16,589 nt of DNA. It comes from Actinomycetota bacterium. GTDB taxonomy: Bacteria; Actinomycetota; Actinomycetes; Streptosporangiales; Streptosporangiaceae. Position numbers and translations under genes: made by a program. The stretch spans positions 16,839 to 33,427 of the forward strand of contig PMST01000709.1 of the NCBI GenBank assembly GCA_003168295.1, given 5' to 3'. Positions 7,190 to 12,899 of this stretch are shown here, one piece after another (positions within the stretch are counted from its first letter, which is position 1; each line of letters opens with the position of its first letter). The notes below the pieces were generated by a model. The model was not told the DNA's origin. It saw only the letters and a program-made list of their open reading frames with translations, and did no database searches.

Positions 7190-7241
7190 CTTGATACGCG
7201 TATCGAGTGTGACGCAGCTAATGCGCCTTACCTGAGAGGTA
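7190..7241. promoter_or_regulatory. Two palindromes upstream of the short antitoxin gene
   Basis: A near-perfect 18-bp palindrome (7190-7207, core GATACGCGTATC) and a TACCT-GAG-AGGTA inverted repeat (7229-7241) lie within 80 bases of the antitoxin start at 7267. Toxin-antitoxin promoters are commonly autoregulated through such sites. No clear -35/-10 pair with standard spacing is visible, so the operator role is inferred from position and symmetry only. Confidence 0.4.
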
Positions 7242-7266
7242 GGCAGCGCTTAGGAGAGTGATCCTA

Positions 7267-7440
7267 GTGAGCACATCAAGCGCAGACAGTGATGCGGGTA
7301 AGGCGGCGGCCCATCCAGGCCTGTCGGTCACGCAGTTGCTTGCGGCAAAGGGTACTCGGCCGATCCGTTCTCTCGATGAGCTTGCCTCGGATACCTTCGA
7401 GTCCGATGAGGAGTTGGAGGAGTTCCTGGCCTTCACCTAG
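7267..7440 (+). CDS. Short antitoxin-like protein, C-terminus cut by a TAG
   Basis: A 57-residue acidic protein. Its second half, SVTQLLAAKGTRPIRSLDEL followed by a DTFESDEELEEFLAFT segment, resembles small antitoxins paired with PIN-domain toxins in actinomycetes. The GTG start at 7267 is supported by taggagag eight bases upstream; an in-frame upstream ATT/ATC start would lack this. The frame stops at TAG (7438-7440), but the next codons in the same frame read AERHRDLA-stop (to 7467). That is what I would expect as the natural C-terminus after a Tyr or similar codon, so the TAG is probably a nonsense mutation removing nine residues. A PIN-toxin-like start follows at 7477, only nine bases past the second stop, giving normal TA operon spacing. 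No DNA-binding domain is recognised. Confidence 0.55.
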   Translation: MSTSSADSDAGKAAAHPGLSVTQLLAAKGTRPIRSLDELASDTFESDEELEEFLAFT

Positions 7441-7476
7441 GCCGAGCGCCACCGCGACTTGGCCTGATCCTCAGCG

Positions 7477-7560
7477 GTGGGCCCAGCCGTCTTGGACACC
7501 GATGTTGCCTCTGCTGCATAGGGGCACGCTCGCCGGGCCGCTTGCTAACGGACCGGCGAA
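7477..7560 (+). pseudogene. PIN-domain (VapC-like) toxin, broken 5' remnant
   Basis: From the GTG at 7477 the frame reads VGPAVLDTDVASAA and then a TAG at 7519-7521. VLDTDVAS is the usual first strand of PIN-domain RNases, with the first catalytic Asp. After a one-base shift the reading continues HRGTLAGPLANG, which fits the following helix. Similarity ends near 7560, just before sequence derived from an IS256 transposase on the other strand. The gene is therefore inactivated by a frameshift/nonsense and truncated, keeping none of the later acidic active-site residues. The position immediately after the antitoxin supports the assignment. Confidence 0.5.
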
Positions 7561-7593
7561 CCTTCGAGACGAACCGGGCACCGAGGCAGGCAG

Positions 7594-7716
7594 GAGCCCG
7601 TCCGGGCCGGGCAGCGGCAGGCCCTGCTCCCGGGCCTGCCGCACCAGATCCTCTGCCGCCTCCTGGGCAGACGGCTCCGGCCTCTTCTATGTCACGTCCT
7701 CTAGGGTCGCGCTCAT
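7594..7716 (-). pseudogene. IS256-family transposase, N-terminal remnant
   Basis: On the minus strand an ATG at 7716, preceded by a good gggagagg ribosome binding site, opens the sequence MSATLEDVT-stop-KRPEPSAQEAAEDLV and then RQAREQGLPLPGPDGLL. The later part matches the conserved opening of IS256-family (Mutator-type) transposases in actinomycetes (AAEELVRxAREQGLxLTGPDGLL). There is an in-frame TAG at codon 10. Similarity stops after GPDGLL, so only about 41 of roughly 400 codons remain. No terminal inverted repeats were identified. This is a dead scar adjoining the broken PIN toxin. Confidence 0.65.
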
Positions 7717-7806
7717 CGCGGCACCTCTCCCGCTGAACATTAGGCTCAGCGATCAGGGCCGGAAACACCTTTAGCTACGCAGTCCCCAGGACACTGCCGG
7801 GCAACG

Positions 7807-7856
7807 AAAAGGCGCAGGTCAGCGCGTTGTCTGCGCGGGTTCGATACTGCCTTTTT
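7807..7856. terminator. Hairpin with A/T tracts between converging genes
   Basis: AAAAGGC (7807-7813) can pair with GCCTTTT (7849-7855), with an inner GCGCAG/CTGCGC option overlapping it. The T-run continues to 7856. The A-tract on one side and T-tract on the other could make it a bidirectional terminator between the + strand TA remnant and the - strand hydrolase that ends at 7892. A TTCGA core in the loop also hints at a degenerate tRNA end, but no cloverleaf can be drawn. Confidence 0.35.
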
Positions 7857-7891
7857 GTACCTGAGAAGGAGCGGGCACGGTCCTCGGCGTG

Positions 7892-8941
7892 TCATCGCAG
7901 GCCGAGGTCGGCGAGCCATTCGATGATGGTCGCCACCGCTTCTCGGCGCTTTGGTGAGCAGCAGTGCCCGGTGTTCGGGATGAGCTGGGCGGTGCAGTTC
8001 CGCCGGCCGTCGAAGACCAGCGTGTCCTGCTGAGGGACGTGGACGTCGTCTGCGCCGTTGATGGCCAGCATGGGCGCGTTGATGTCCTGGTCGAGCAGGT
8101 CGTGCAAGGACATGGTCGCAAGCCGTTCGCTGAGGTCGTCGGGGCTGGGGACCTGGTCGTGGCCGAGCGCGTTGCCGACGATGTCGGCCATGCCGTAGGC
8201 CCAGGTGCGGTCGGGTGAGAAGGCCTGGTCGACGGGGCCTCCTAGCGAGACGGCGCCGTCAACGATGCCGCTGAGTCCGCTGTATGACGCGAAGTAGGCG
8301 CCGAAGGAGAATCCGACGTGTACGACCAGCCCGTCGGTCATGCTGCGTGCGGTCTGGACGAGACCGTCGATGACCTTCGTGCCGGGTCGGCCGAGATGCA
8401 CCTGCGACTCCCCGGTTCCGGGGAGGTCGAACGCGATCACGCGGACGGGGAGGTCCCGCACGAACATCATGATCATGTTGTGCAGGTCCATCTTCCAGCT
8501 GTCCACACCGCCGCTGAACAGCATGACGGGCGAGTGCTCTGGCAGGTCGTACTGGGCGAGGATGTGAATCGGAACGGTGGTCGCGTCCCTGTCGTAGGGC
8601 AGGGTCAGTTCTCGCCGTTCGAACGCGGCCGAGAACTCCGGCGCGGCTAGCTGGTATTGCTCTAGCTGCTTGGCCAACGCGGTGCGCTTGGGCTGGTCGG
8701 CCAGGGTCGGGAAATGCGCCCACCCGTATGCCTGGGCAGCCAGCAGGTGTTTTCCCTCCTTGTCATATCGCGCCGCGAGCTGTGACCACTCGTGCACCCA
8801 GCCGCCTGGCGCGTCCGGCCACATGTCCGTCGTCGCGGAGCGTACTGCCTGCGCATCTGCTTCGGGGATACCTTGGGTCAGCATCTGCTGGAACCGTTCC
8901 GCGAACAGCGGTTCGGGCTCCTGGGGCCACTCGTACGACAT
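7892..8941 (-). CDS. Alpha/beta hydrolase, FrsA/DUF1100-like
   Basis: A 349-residue protein with an N-terminal helical cap-like region (about 1-115) and a C-terminal alpha/beta-hydrolase domain. The nucleophile elbow is GFSFG (210-214, Ser212). The acid is probably Asp298 or Asp299 in INGADDVHVP, and the base is His326 in NTGHCC. VIAFDLPGTGES (169-180) is the usual strand and loop before the elbow. This organisation resembles FrsA-like and 2,6-dihydropseudooxynicotine-hydrolase-like enzymes that cleave C-C or ester bonds in small aromatic or polyketide-type molecules; the substrate is unknown. Two ATGs occur in tandem. I take the second (8941) because AAGGAG lies six bases before it and only three before the first. 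It lies downstream of the SnoaL-like gene on the same strand and is probably under the same TetR regulator. Confidence 0.82.
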   Translation of the reverse strand: MSYEWPQEPEPLFAERFQQMLTQGIPEADAQAVRSATTDMWPDAPGGWVHEWSQLAARYDKEGKHLLAAQAYGWAHFPTLADQPKRTALAKQLEQYQLAAPEFSAAFERRELTLPYDRDATTVPIHILAQYDLPEHSPVMLFSGGVDSWKMDLHNMIMMFVRDLPVRVIAFDLPGTGESQVHLGRPGTKVIDGLVQTARSMTDGLVVHVGFSFGAYFASYSGLSGIVDGAVSLGGPVDQAFSPDRTWAYGMADIVGNALGHDQVPSPDDLSERLATMSLHDLLDQDINAPMLAINGADDVHVPQQDTLVFDGRRNCTAQLIPNTGHCCSPKRREAVATIIEWLADLGLR

Positions 8942-8944
8942 CAT

Positions 8945-9040
8945 TCACTCCTTCTGCCCGGGGTAGTTCAGCTTCACGGTTGTCGAAAATGTGTCGGCGG
9001 GGCCGCTCGGGCCGGCTGCGTGGGCTGCAGCGCCGCTCAC
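8945..9040 (-). CDS. Possible 31-residue ORF coupled to the hydrolase
   Basis: A GTG at 9040 opens a 31-codon frame (ending TTVKLNYPGQKE) whose TGA at 8945-8947 is directly adjacent to the first hydrolase ATG. The end of the ORF also contains the hydrolase ribosome binding site (AAGGAG). The frame is open further upstream to the SnoaL stop, and no ribosome binding site precedes the GTG. It may be a leader peptide, the tail of a deleted gene, or chance. I do not recognise it. Confidence 0.2.
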   Translation of the reverse strand: MSGAAAHAAGPSGPADTFSTTVKLNYPGQKE

Positions 9041-9089
9041 GCCGGAGCGCTCGATGCCAGCCGCGGCAGGGATTGAACGCGGCAACCTG

Positions 9090-9491
9090 CTAGCGGTGGG
9101 CGACCTCGCGTGCCGCGCGGTAGGCGAGGTTCTCGTAGTCGCGCACCGCGCCGATCAGACCGTCCCGCTCGGTCAGCACTTCGACGTACGAGGGCTCGAA
9201 GACAGCTCCGGTCGAGGTGAGGGTGCCCTCGAACGTGCACTCGGCGATCACGGTGTGAGGGTCCTCGGTGTGGTGCACGATCGCATGCTTGATTCCGGAG
9301 AACGACACCGGAGCCCGCCCGAATCCTTCTGCGAGATGCCGCCGGATCGCCTCCCGGCCTTCAATGACCGGCGTGCCATCCCGGAACGGGAAGGCGTGCG
9401 TCGCATCCGTGCAGTACAGGTCCGCAATCGTGTCGACTTCCTTGGCCACGCACGCGTCGGCCCACGCCCAGAACAGTTCGGTGACATTCAT
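9090..9491 (-). CDS. SnoaL-like / NTF2-superfamily protein
   Basis: A 133-residue protein with the NTF2/ketosteroid-isomerase-like fold: an N-terminal helix (NVTELFWAWADACVAKEVD), then DLYCTDATHAFPFRDGTPVIEGREAIRR, and beta strands SGIKHAIVHHT and TVIAECTFEGTLTSTGAVFEPSYVEVL, near the usual 130-140 length. Such proteins are cyclases, isomerases, hydrolases or ligand-binding proteins, and no catalytic set is distinctive enough to choose. The ATG at 9491 has AAGGAG six bases upstream. It is divergent from the TetR gene across a 72-base gap containing a large palindrome, and is first in the likely SnoaL-hydrolase transcription unit (148-base gap to the hydrolase). A role in processing a small aromatic or polyketide-like compound is inferred. 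Confidence 0.8.
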   Translation of the reverse strand: MNVTELFWAWADACVAKEVDTIADLYCTDATHAFPFRDGTPVIEGREAIRRHLAEGFGRAPVSFSGIKHAIVHHTEDPHTVIAECTFEGTLTSTGAVFEPSYVEVLTERDGLIGAVRDYENLAYRAAREVAHR

Positions 9492-9514
9492 CGAAACTCC
9501 TTATGGTAATCGTC

Positions 9515-9547
9515 TGTTGAGCGAACGGTAGCACCATTCGCTCAACA
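9515..9547. promoter_or_regulatory. TetR operator palindrome
   Basis: Two perfect 11-base arms (TGTTGAGCGAA and TTCGCTCAACA) are separated by 11 bases, with three further matching pairs inside. The site fills the gap between the divergent SnoaL-like and TetR genes. A -10-like TAGAGT (9552-9557) for the TetR gene lies just to the right, six bases before its ATG, suggesting a leaderless transcript. A TACCAT word on the minus strand (9504-9509) lies just to the left. A bound repressor would cover the upstream parts of both promoters, so autoregulation plus control of the SnoaL-hydrolase unit is the natural reading. Confidence 0.75.
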
Positions 9548-9563
9548 CTGCTAGAGTGAAAGT

Positions 9564-10172
9564 ATGCCGAAAAGCACGGGCGTCCGGACAGCGCAGCGCG
9601 CTGCGACGATCAGCAGAATCCTCGCTGCCGCGCGGGAGGAGTTCGCTCGGCACGGACCCGCTGCCACCGTGCGCTCGATCGCTCGCCGTGCTCACGTCGA
9701 CCCGTCGCTCGTGATGCAGTACTTCACGTCAAAAGATGCGTTGTTCATAGCGGCGACAGCAGTGTCGGAGGGCGAGAGCGAGCAGCATCTGCGCGATGTA
9801 CTCGCGGCCAAGCTCGACGAGCCGCCCCCGGAAACGATGGCGCTGTTCCGCTCGATGCTGACCAACCCGACGGCGGCCGAGGCGGTGCGAGAATTTCTCA
9901 ACGAGCGGGTCGCTAACCTCGCCCACGACGACACCCGGCCTGATGCGGAGCTAACGGCCGCCCTCACCATCAGTACCTTCCTCGGGCTCACCGTGGCCCG
10001 GCATTTCCTGCACCTGGACGCCTTCGAACACGCCACCAAGCAGGACGTCGAGCGCGTGGCCAGCCAGTGGCTCAACCTCCCGGCCACGCCAGAGGACTCA
10101 GCCGAGACGACAGCAGCAGGGAACGACCATCGCCCGCCAGCACCGCAGCCCATGCGCCGGCGAGCACGCTAG
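9564..10172 (+). CDS. TetR/AcrR family transcriptional regulator
   Basis: A 202-residue regulator. The N-terminal DNA-binding domain (about residues 14-61) has the typical sequence: RILAAAREEFARHGPAATVR, SIARRAHVDPSLVMQYF and SKDALF, with the helix-turn-helix at about 36-55. The C-terminal domain is helical with ALTISTFLGLTVARHFLHLD as a likely dimer helix, resembling the TetR C-terminal domain types found in actinomycetes. The last ~30 residues are a disordered Pro/Arg tail. It is divergent from the SnoaL-hydrolase pair with a 33-bp palindrome between them, so it is probably their ligand-responsive repressor. The inducer may be the hydrolase substrate or a related compound; that is inference. 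Confidence 0.9.
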   Translation: MPKSTGVRTAQRAATISRILAAAREEFARHGPAATVRSIARRAHVDPSLVMQYFTSKDALFIAATAVSEGESEQHLRDVLAAKLDEPPPETMALFRSMLTNPTAAEAVREFLNERVANLAHDDTRPDAELTAALTISTFLGLTVARHFLHLDAFEHATKQDVERVASQWLNLPATPEDSAETTAAGNDHRPPAPQPMRRRAR

Positions 10173-10735
10173 ACCGCCAAGATCACGAAAGACCGAAAAT
10201 CAAGCGCCGGCTGACCCAAACGCGAGGGCATGGGCACCTGGTAGTCCAGTCCACAAGCGACTTCCGGCCAGCTGCCTGAGCACGGGCCCGGCAGGACCGC
10301 AGGGCTTGGGCACGCGCCCGCGAGCGACGTGCCCAGACGGTCGCGAAACGCGGTCCCCCCCGCGTACCGCCACGCCCGTCCGCGGCGGAAAGCCAGCTCG
10401 CAGGCGTCCCTGACAGAGGACACCAGCGGACGTAGGCGGACCACTCATGGCAGTGGCCTGCCGAGCAACAGCTCTAGCCTTCGCGCTTGCCGCAGCCGAA
10501 GTCTTCCGGGCCGGGCGGCCGGTGACCTCTATGCCCGCCTGGCGCCAGGTCGCGGCCAGCTGGTTGGTGTGGCGAAGTCGGTACCCACCGCCGCGAGCAC
10601 GAGCACATCCACCACGCCAGGTACCGCAAGAGGCTCGTCCTGGCAGCATAACCAGCTCACCTCAAAAGAGCCGCACCCAACTCCAATTCTCGGCGTGCAT
10701 ATGGTTGCCTTGGTTTAGGCACGTATCTGGCACGA
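10173..10735. other. Gene-poor region with degenerate minus-strand fragments
   Basis: About 560 bases with no convincing gene. Long frames on both strands are Arg/Ser/Pro-rich and look like high-GC shadows. On the minus strand one frame reads VPGVVDVLVLAAVGTDFA and, after a one-base shift, NQLAATWRQAGIEVTG. This faintly resembles the core of NYN/PIN-type nuclease folds, but it is too degraded to name. Another frame reads ATVWARRSRARAQALRSCRARAQ with no recognised identity. Confidence 0.35.
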
Positions 10736-11075
10736 TCAAGCTTGGGCCTGGCGCCAGTGCTTGATCGCCTGATCCATTCGCGGGATGTCGTCGCGCAAAC
10801 TGACCCAGACCTCTTCATAGTCGATTCGATGGTAAGCGTGCGCGGCGATGATCCTCATGCCCTTGACCTCCCGCCAGGGAATCTCAGGCGTCGCCTTGAT
10901 GACCTCATCAGGCAACTTGGTGGCAATGTCACCCCAGCCCGCCGATGACAGCCTCGCCCGCCAGACGCAACAGGCGCTCGGTGTCCCAGCGCTCCTTCCC
11001 AAGCCGCACCAGCTCGGCTGCTGCATCGGCTGCATCAGCCAGATCTGCCAGAAGATCATCGACTCCTCTGGTCAC
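10736..11075 (-). pseudogene. HEPN (HepT/DUF86-like) toxin gene with a frameshift
   Basis: Starting at a GTG (11075) that overlaps the MNT stop, the frame reads DDLLADLADAADAAAELV, then LGKERWDTERLLRLAGEAVIGGLG, and hits TGA. From the next frame the expected continuation follows without loss: GDIATKLPDEVIKATPEIPW, then REVKGMRIIAAHAYHRIDYEEVW to the TGA at 10736. The break lies in a GGGG run (plus strand C-run 10932-10935); one G fewer would restore a ~112-residue protein of normal length. The conserved RX4HXY motif (RIIAAHAY) of HepT-type HEPN RNases is intact; it carries the catalytic residues and the tyrosine that MntA-type partners AMPylate. The gene may be a true pseudogene, a phase-variable or slippery gene, or an assembly error. 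As written, only a truncated ~48-residue product would be made. Confidence 0.8.
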
Positions 11076-11371
11076 AGATCCACGGCCTCGGCGCGAATGT
11101 GATCGTCCCGGGGCTTGAGGGCACTCCGTGCGACGACGTCCACCCCGACGCCCAGGAGATCCTCCAGATCCTGGAACAAGCCGATGTGATCGAGGAGGGA
11201 CGTGCCAGGCTCGAAATCCACGAGCAGATCTAGATCGCTGTCCGGGTGAGCCTCGCCTCGGGCGACTGAGCCGAACACAGCTATCCGATGAGCTCTCCGC
11301 TTGCGCGCGACGCCGAGGATCTCTGCGCGTCGACGGCGCAACCCCTCCATAGTCAAGACGTCGTTGGTCAC
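11072..11371 (-). CDS. MNT-domain nucleotidyltransferase antitoxin (MntA-like)
   Basis: A 99-residue minimal nucleotidyltransferase. The signature is complete: FGSVARGEAHPDSDLDLLVDF, with Gly34-Ser35, Asp46 and Asp48, and a third Asp at 78 in VGVDVVAR. In characterised MNT-HEPN modules this protein transfers AMP to a tyrosine of the HEPN toxin and silences it. The gene order (MNT first, HEPN second, overlapping by GTGA) matches such an operon. The GTG at 11371 is used; gagg lies unusually close to it, and an in-frame ATG at 11350 is an alternative that still keeps the motif. A GATACC word about eight bases before the GTG could be a -10 for a leaderless transcript. The antitoxin is intact although the toxin is frameshifted. 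The 291 bases upstream (11372-11662) hold nothing I recognise. Confidence 0.88.
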   Translation of the reverse strand: MTNDVLTMEGLRRRRAEILGVARKRRAHRIAVFGSVARGEAHPDSDLDLLVDFEPGTSLLDHIGLFQDLEDLLGVGVDVVARSALKPRDDHIRAEAVDL

Positions 11372-11662
11372 ACCTCAAGGGTATCGCCACGCGTGCTGGC
11401 GAGGTCTCCGAGCGAGTACATCACGGGTGTCTCCGAAGCGAGGCGGTCATGGTGACCGGAAGCACTACCAGGGAGCAGTCCACCGACAGGACCCATCCGT
11501 GTAACCTCGGAACGGACCGAGCGTGTGTCCGGCCGACATGGCGACGCGGAACACTTCCCGCGTCGCACCGTAGAGGACGGGCACGCCTGGATATTCCCAG
11601 GAACCATACCGTCGGTCCTTGCCAACTTGGATTTTTCAAACACCCGTACAAGCCAAGTTACG

Positions 11663-11704
11663 TGGGGCGGGTGGGGCTCGAACCCACGACCGGCGGATTA
11701 TGAG
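11663..11704 (-). repeat. tRNA-Met(CAU) 3'-half remnant, copy 3 (putative att site)
   Basis: The minus strand gives the anticodon loop CTCATAA (CAU anticodon), the 3' anticodon strand TCCGC, a variable region, a perfect T-arm (GTGGG-TTCGAGC-CCCAC), the acceptor strand CCGCCCC and discriminator A, with no encoded CCA. The bases before the anticodon loop (TACTT) do not pair with TCCGC and no D-arm or 5' acceptor exists, so only the 3' half is present. This is the standard extent of tRNA-embedded att sites used by tyrosine recombinases. It is in the same orientation as the copy at 6671-6710. Confidence 0.75.
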
Positions 11705-11885
11705 AAGTACGGCCGCGTGCGCCGTACGCACTACCTGCACGGATACGACAGAGTTGTGCCACTGATGGCCCCGATTGCACTGGTTGCACTGGTTGCACCG
11801 ATGGCTCGGTCCACGAGCCGGTCCACGGCCGCGGCGCCCGATTCCCTTTGTCCTGCTACTGTACGTAATATTGCGGCCGGTATGT
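11693..11885. repeat. Conserved att-flank repeat, copy B
   Basis: Directly continues from the tRNA 3' half and is homologous to 6966-7140: it shares ggattatgagaag, ctacctgcacggatac, gccactga, ctcggtccacga, ccggtccacgg and tactgtacgtaa. It carries a 9-bp tandem duplication (ttgcactgg) at about 11776-11798, absent from copy A. The join of tRNA half plus flank seen here is probably the original arrangement, which at 6.7-7.0 kb is interrupted by 255 bases. Confidence 0.65.
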
Positions 11886-11997
11886 CCGGTGCGTCAGGAG
11901 CCAGAGGCCCAGCCGAATGCGATCTCCGAACATAACTAACCGTGGTGTCTCGGTCCGCCCGCGCCGTCCAGACGGCCGGGCTGGCGGCGCGGCAAGC

Positions 11998-12003
11998 TAG
12001 CAT
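11998..12003 (+). promoter_or_regulatory. -10 element of the Phd-like antitoxin gene
   Basis: TAGCAT ends six bases before the ATG at 12010, which fits a leaderless transcript as often seen for actinomycete antitoxin and regulator genes. No good -35 and no ribosome binding site are present. Confidence 0.4.
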
Positions 12004-12009
12004 CGTGGC

Positions 12010-12258
12010 ATGAGCGCGCAGCCTTCACAGCACGACAGTCACGACGTCATCCGTCTCGGTGGCGAAACCGCCGTGGTGGTTCCGGTGCACGAGTACCACA
12101 CGCTGAAGGCCCTGCGGGACCGCGCATCCGCCGAGCAGGTCGAGGAAGCCGAGATCGACGCCGCCATCGCCGAGCACGAGGCGTGGAAGGCGGCTGGGCG
12201 GCCGGGCCTGAAGTCGCACGACGAGTTCATGGCTGAGGTGTTTGGTGGCTCCCGGTGA
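12010..12258 (+). CDS. Phd/YefM-like antitoxin
   Basis: An 82-residue protein with the Phd/YefM look: DVIRLGGETAVVVPVHEYHTL (about 12-32) corresponds to the strand that reads 'vv.v.e...l' in antitoxins that dimerise and bind their own promoter. It is followed by a charged helix (KALRDRASAEQVEEAEIDAAIAEHEAW, given here as one helix of about 27 residues in total) and a C-terminal toxin-binding tail ending EFMAEVFGGSR. The N-terminal portion is shorter than in classical Phd. The start is supported by the adjacent -10 (leaderless) and by the absence of other in-frame starts nearby. A RelE/ParE-type start (GTG overlapping the TGA: VRIIWCP) follows but stops after eight codons, so the toxin partner is missing. 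No conserved neighbour other than toxin debris. Confidence 0.7.
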   Translation: MSAQPSQHDSHDVIRLGGETAVVVPVHEYHTLKALRDRASAEQVEEAEIDAAIAEHEAWKAAGRPGLKSHDEFMAEVFGGSR

Positions 12259-12484
12259 GGATCATATGGTGCCCCGGGTAGAAGAGGTCTCGCGGAAGCG
12301 GATCGCAACGTCGGCGCGTATAGCATCGCCTGAATTTTAATCGTCGGTTATCATCCCGGAGTCATGAGCTCGGATCCGTGATCGCGCCGGAAGCATTCAA
12401 CGTGCCGGCCTGCCGCACCGTAGGTTCGCATACGGCCGTCCTCAGATGATGCGCACGATGTTGTGTTCTTTCGCCGGCAGGGCA

Positions 12485-12712
12485 ATGGCGATAAGAGGCA
12501 GGCGGTACCGGCTGTTCTGCCGCCTGGACTACGACGCCAAAGACCGGCCAAAGCCGTTGCTGGTCGTTATCTGCGGGCTGGATAAGCCGTCGGCCAAGCA
12601 AGCTCTGGGCCTGCACGAGTTCCAGGGTCTCGGCCCGTCGTCGCGCGCCGAGATCTTGTGCCACATCTGGCAGGCTGAACGTTCAGTCAACCCCTTTGAA
12701 CTTATGGTCTAG
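12485..12712 (+). pseudogene. RelE/HigB-type toxin fragment
   Basis: From an ATG at 12485 the frame gives 75 residues. The first half, RRYRLFCRLDYDAKDRPKPL then LVVICGLDKPS, resembles the middle to C-terminal strands of RelE/HigB-superfamily toxins (YRLFC... followed by a hydrophobic strand and G-x-x-K-P). After this the sequence loses resemblance. It lacks the N-terminal half and is preceded only by a weak ribosome binding site, so it is most likely debris. Other pieces in 12259-12899 include a short protein-like stretch on + at about 12730-12850 (DLRAEAHRRASDLEQAQDAD then VLANASVT-stop) that I cannot assign. The region seems to be an accumulation of gene fragments. Confidence 0.35.
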
Positions 12713-12899
12713 TTACGAGCGCGCCGCTAGTGTGCAGCTATGAAGACCTCAAGGGGCGACCTGACCTTCGGGCGGAAGCCCACCGTCGCGCTAGCGACCT
12801 GGAGCAGGCCCAGGACGCCGATGTGCTGGCGAACGCGTCGGTGACGTAAGGGCCTGGGGCATAGACAAACTCTAGTCGGGCATGTTTGCTTAGGGCACG

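Noticed and set aside
7801..7860. Possible tRNA or tmRNA 3' end (gcgggttcgat)
   Set aside because: The T-stem does not pair correctly and no acceptor or anticodon arm is found; kept only as a terminator-like hairpin.
10200..10718. Overlapping long frames on both strands downstream of the TetR gene
   Set aside because: Low-complexity composition on both strands with no recognised domain; the faint NYN/PIN-like match needs a frameshift and is too weak to annotate.
11449..11703. Frame ending ...GRVGLEPTTGGL-stop, and a second one reading GGWGSNPRPADYE
   Set aside because: These are the well-known phantom peptides produced by translating the tRNA-derived sequence at 11663-11704; not a protein gene.
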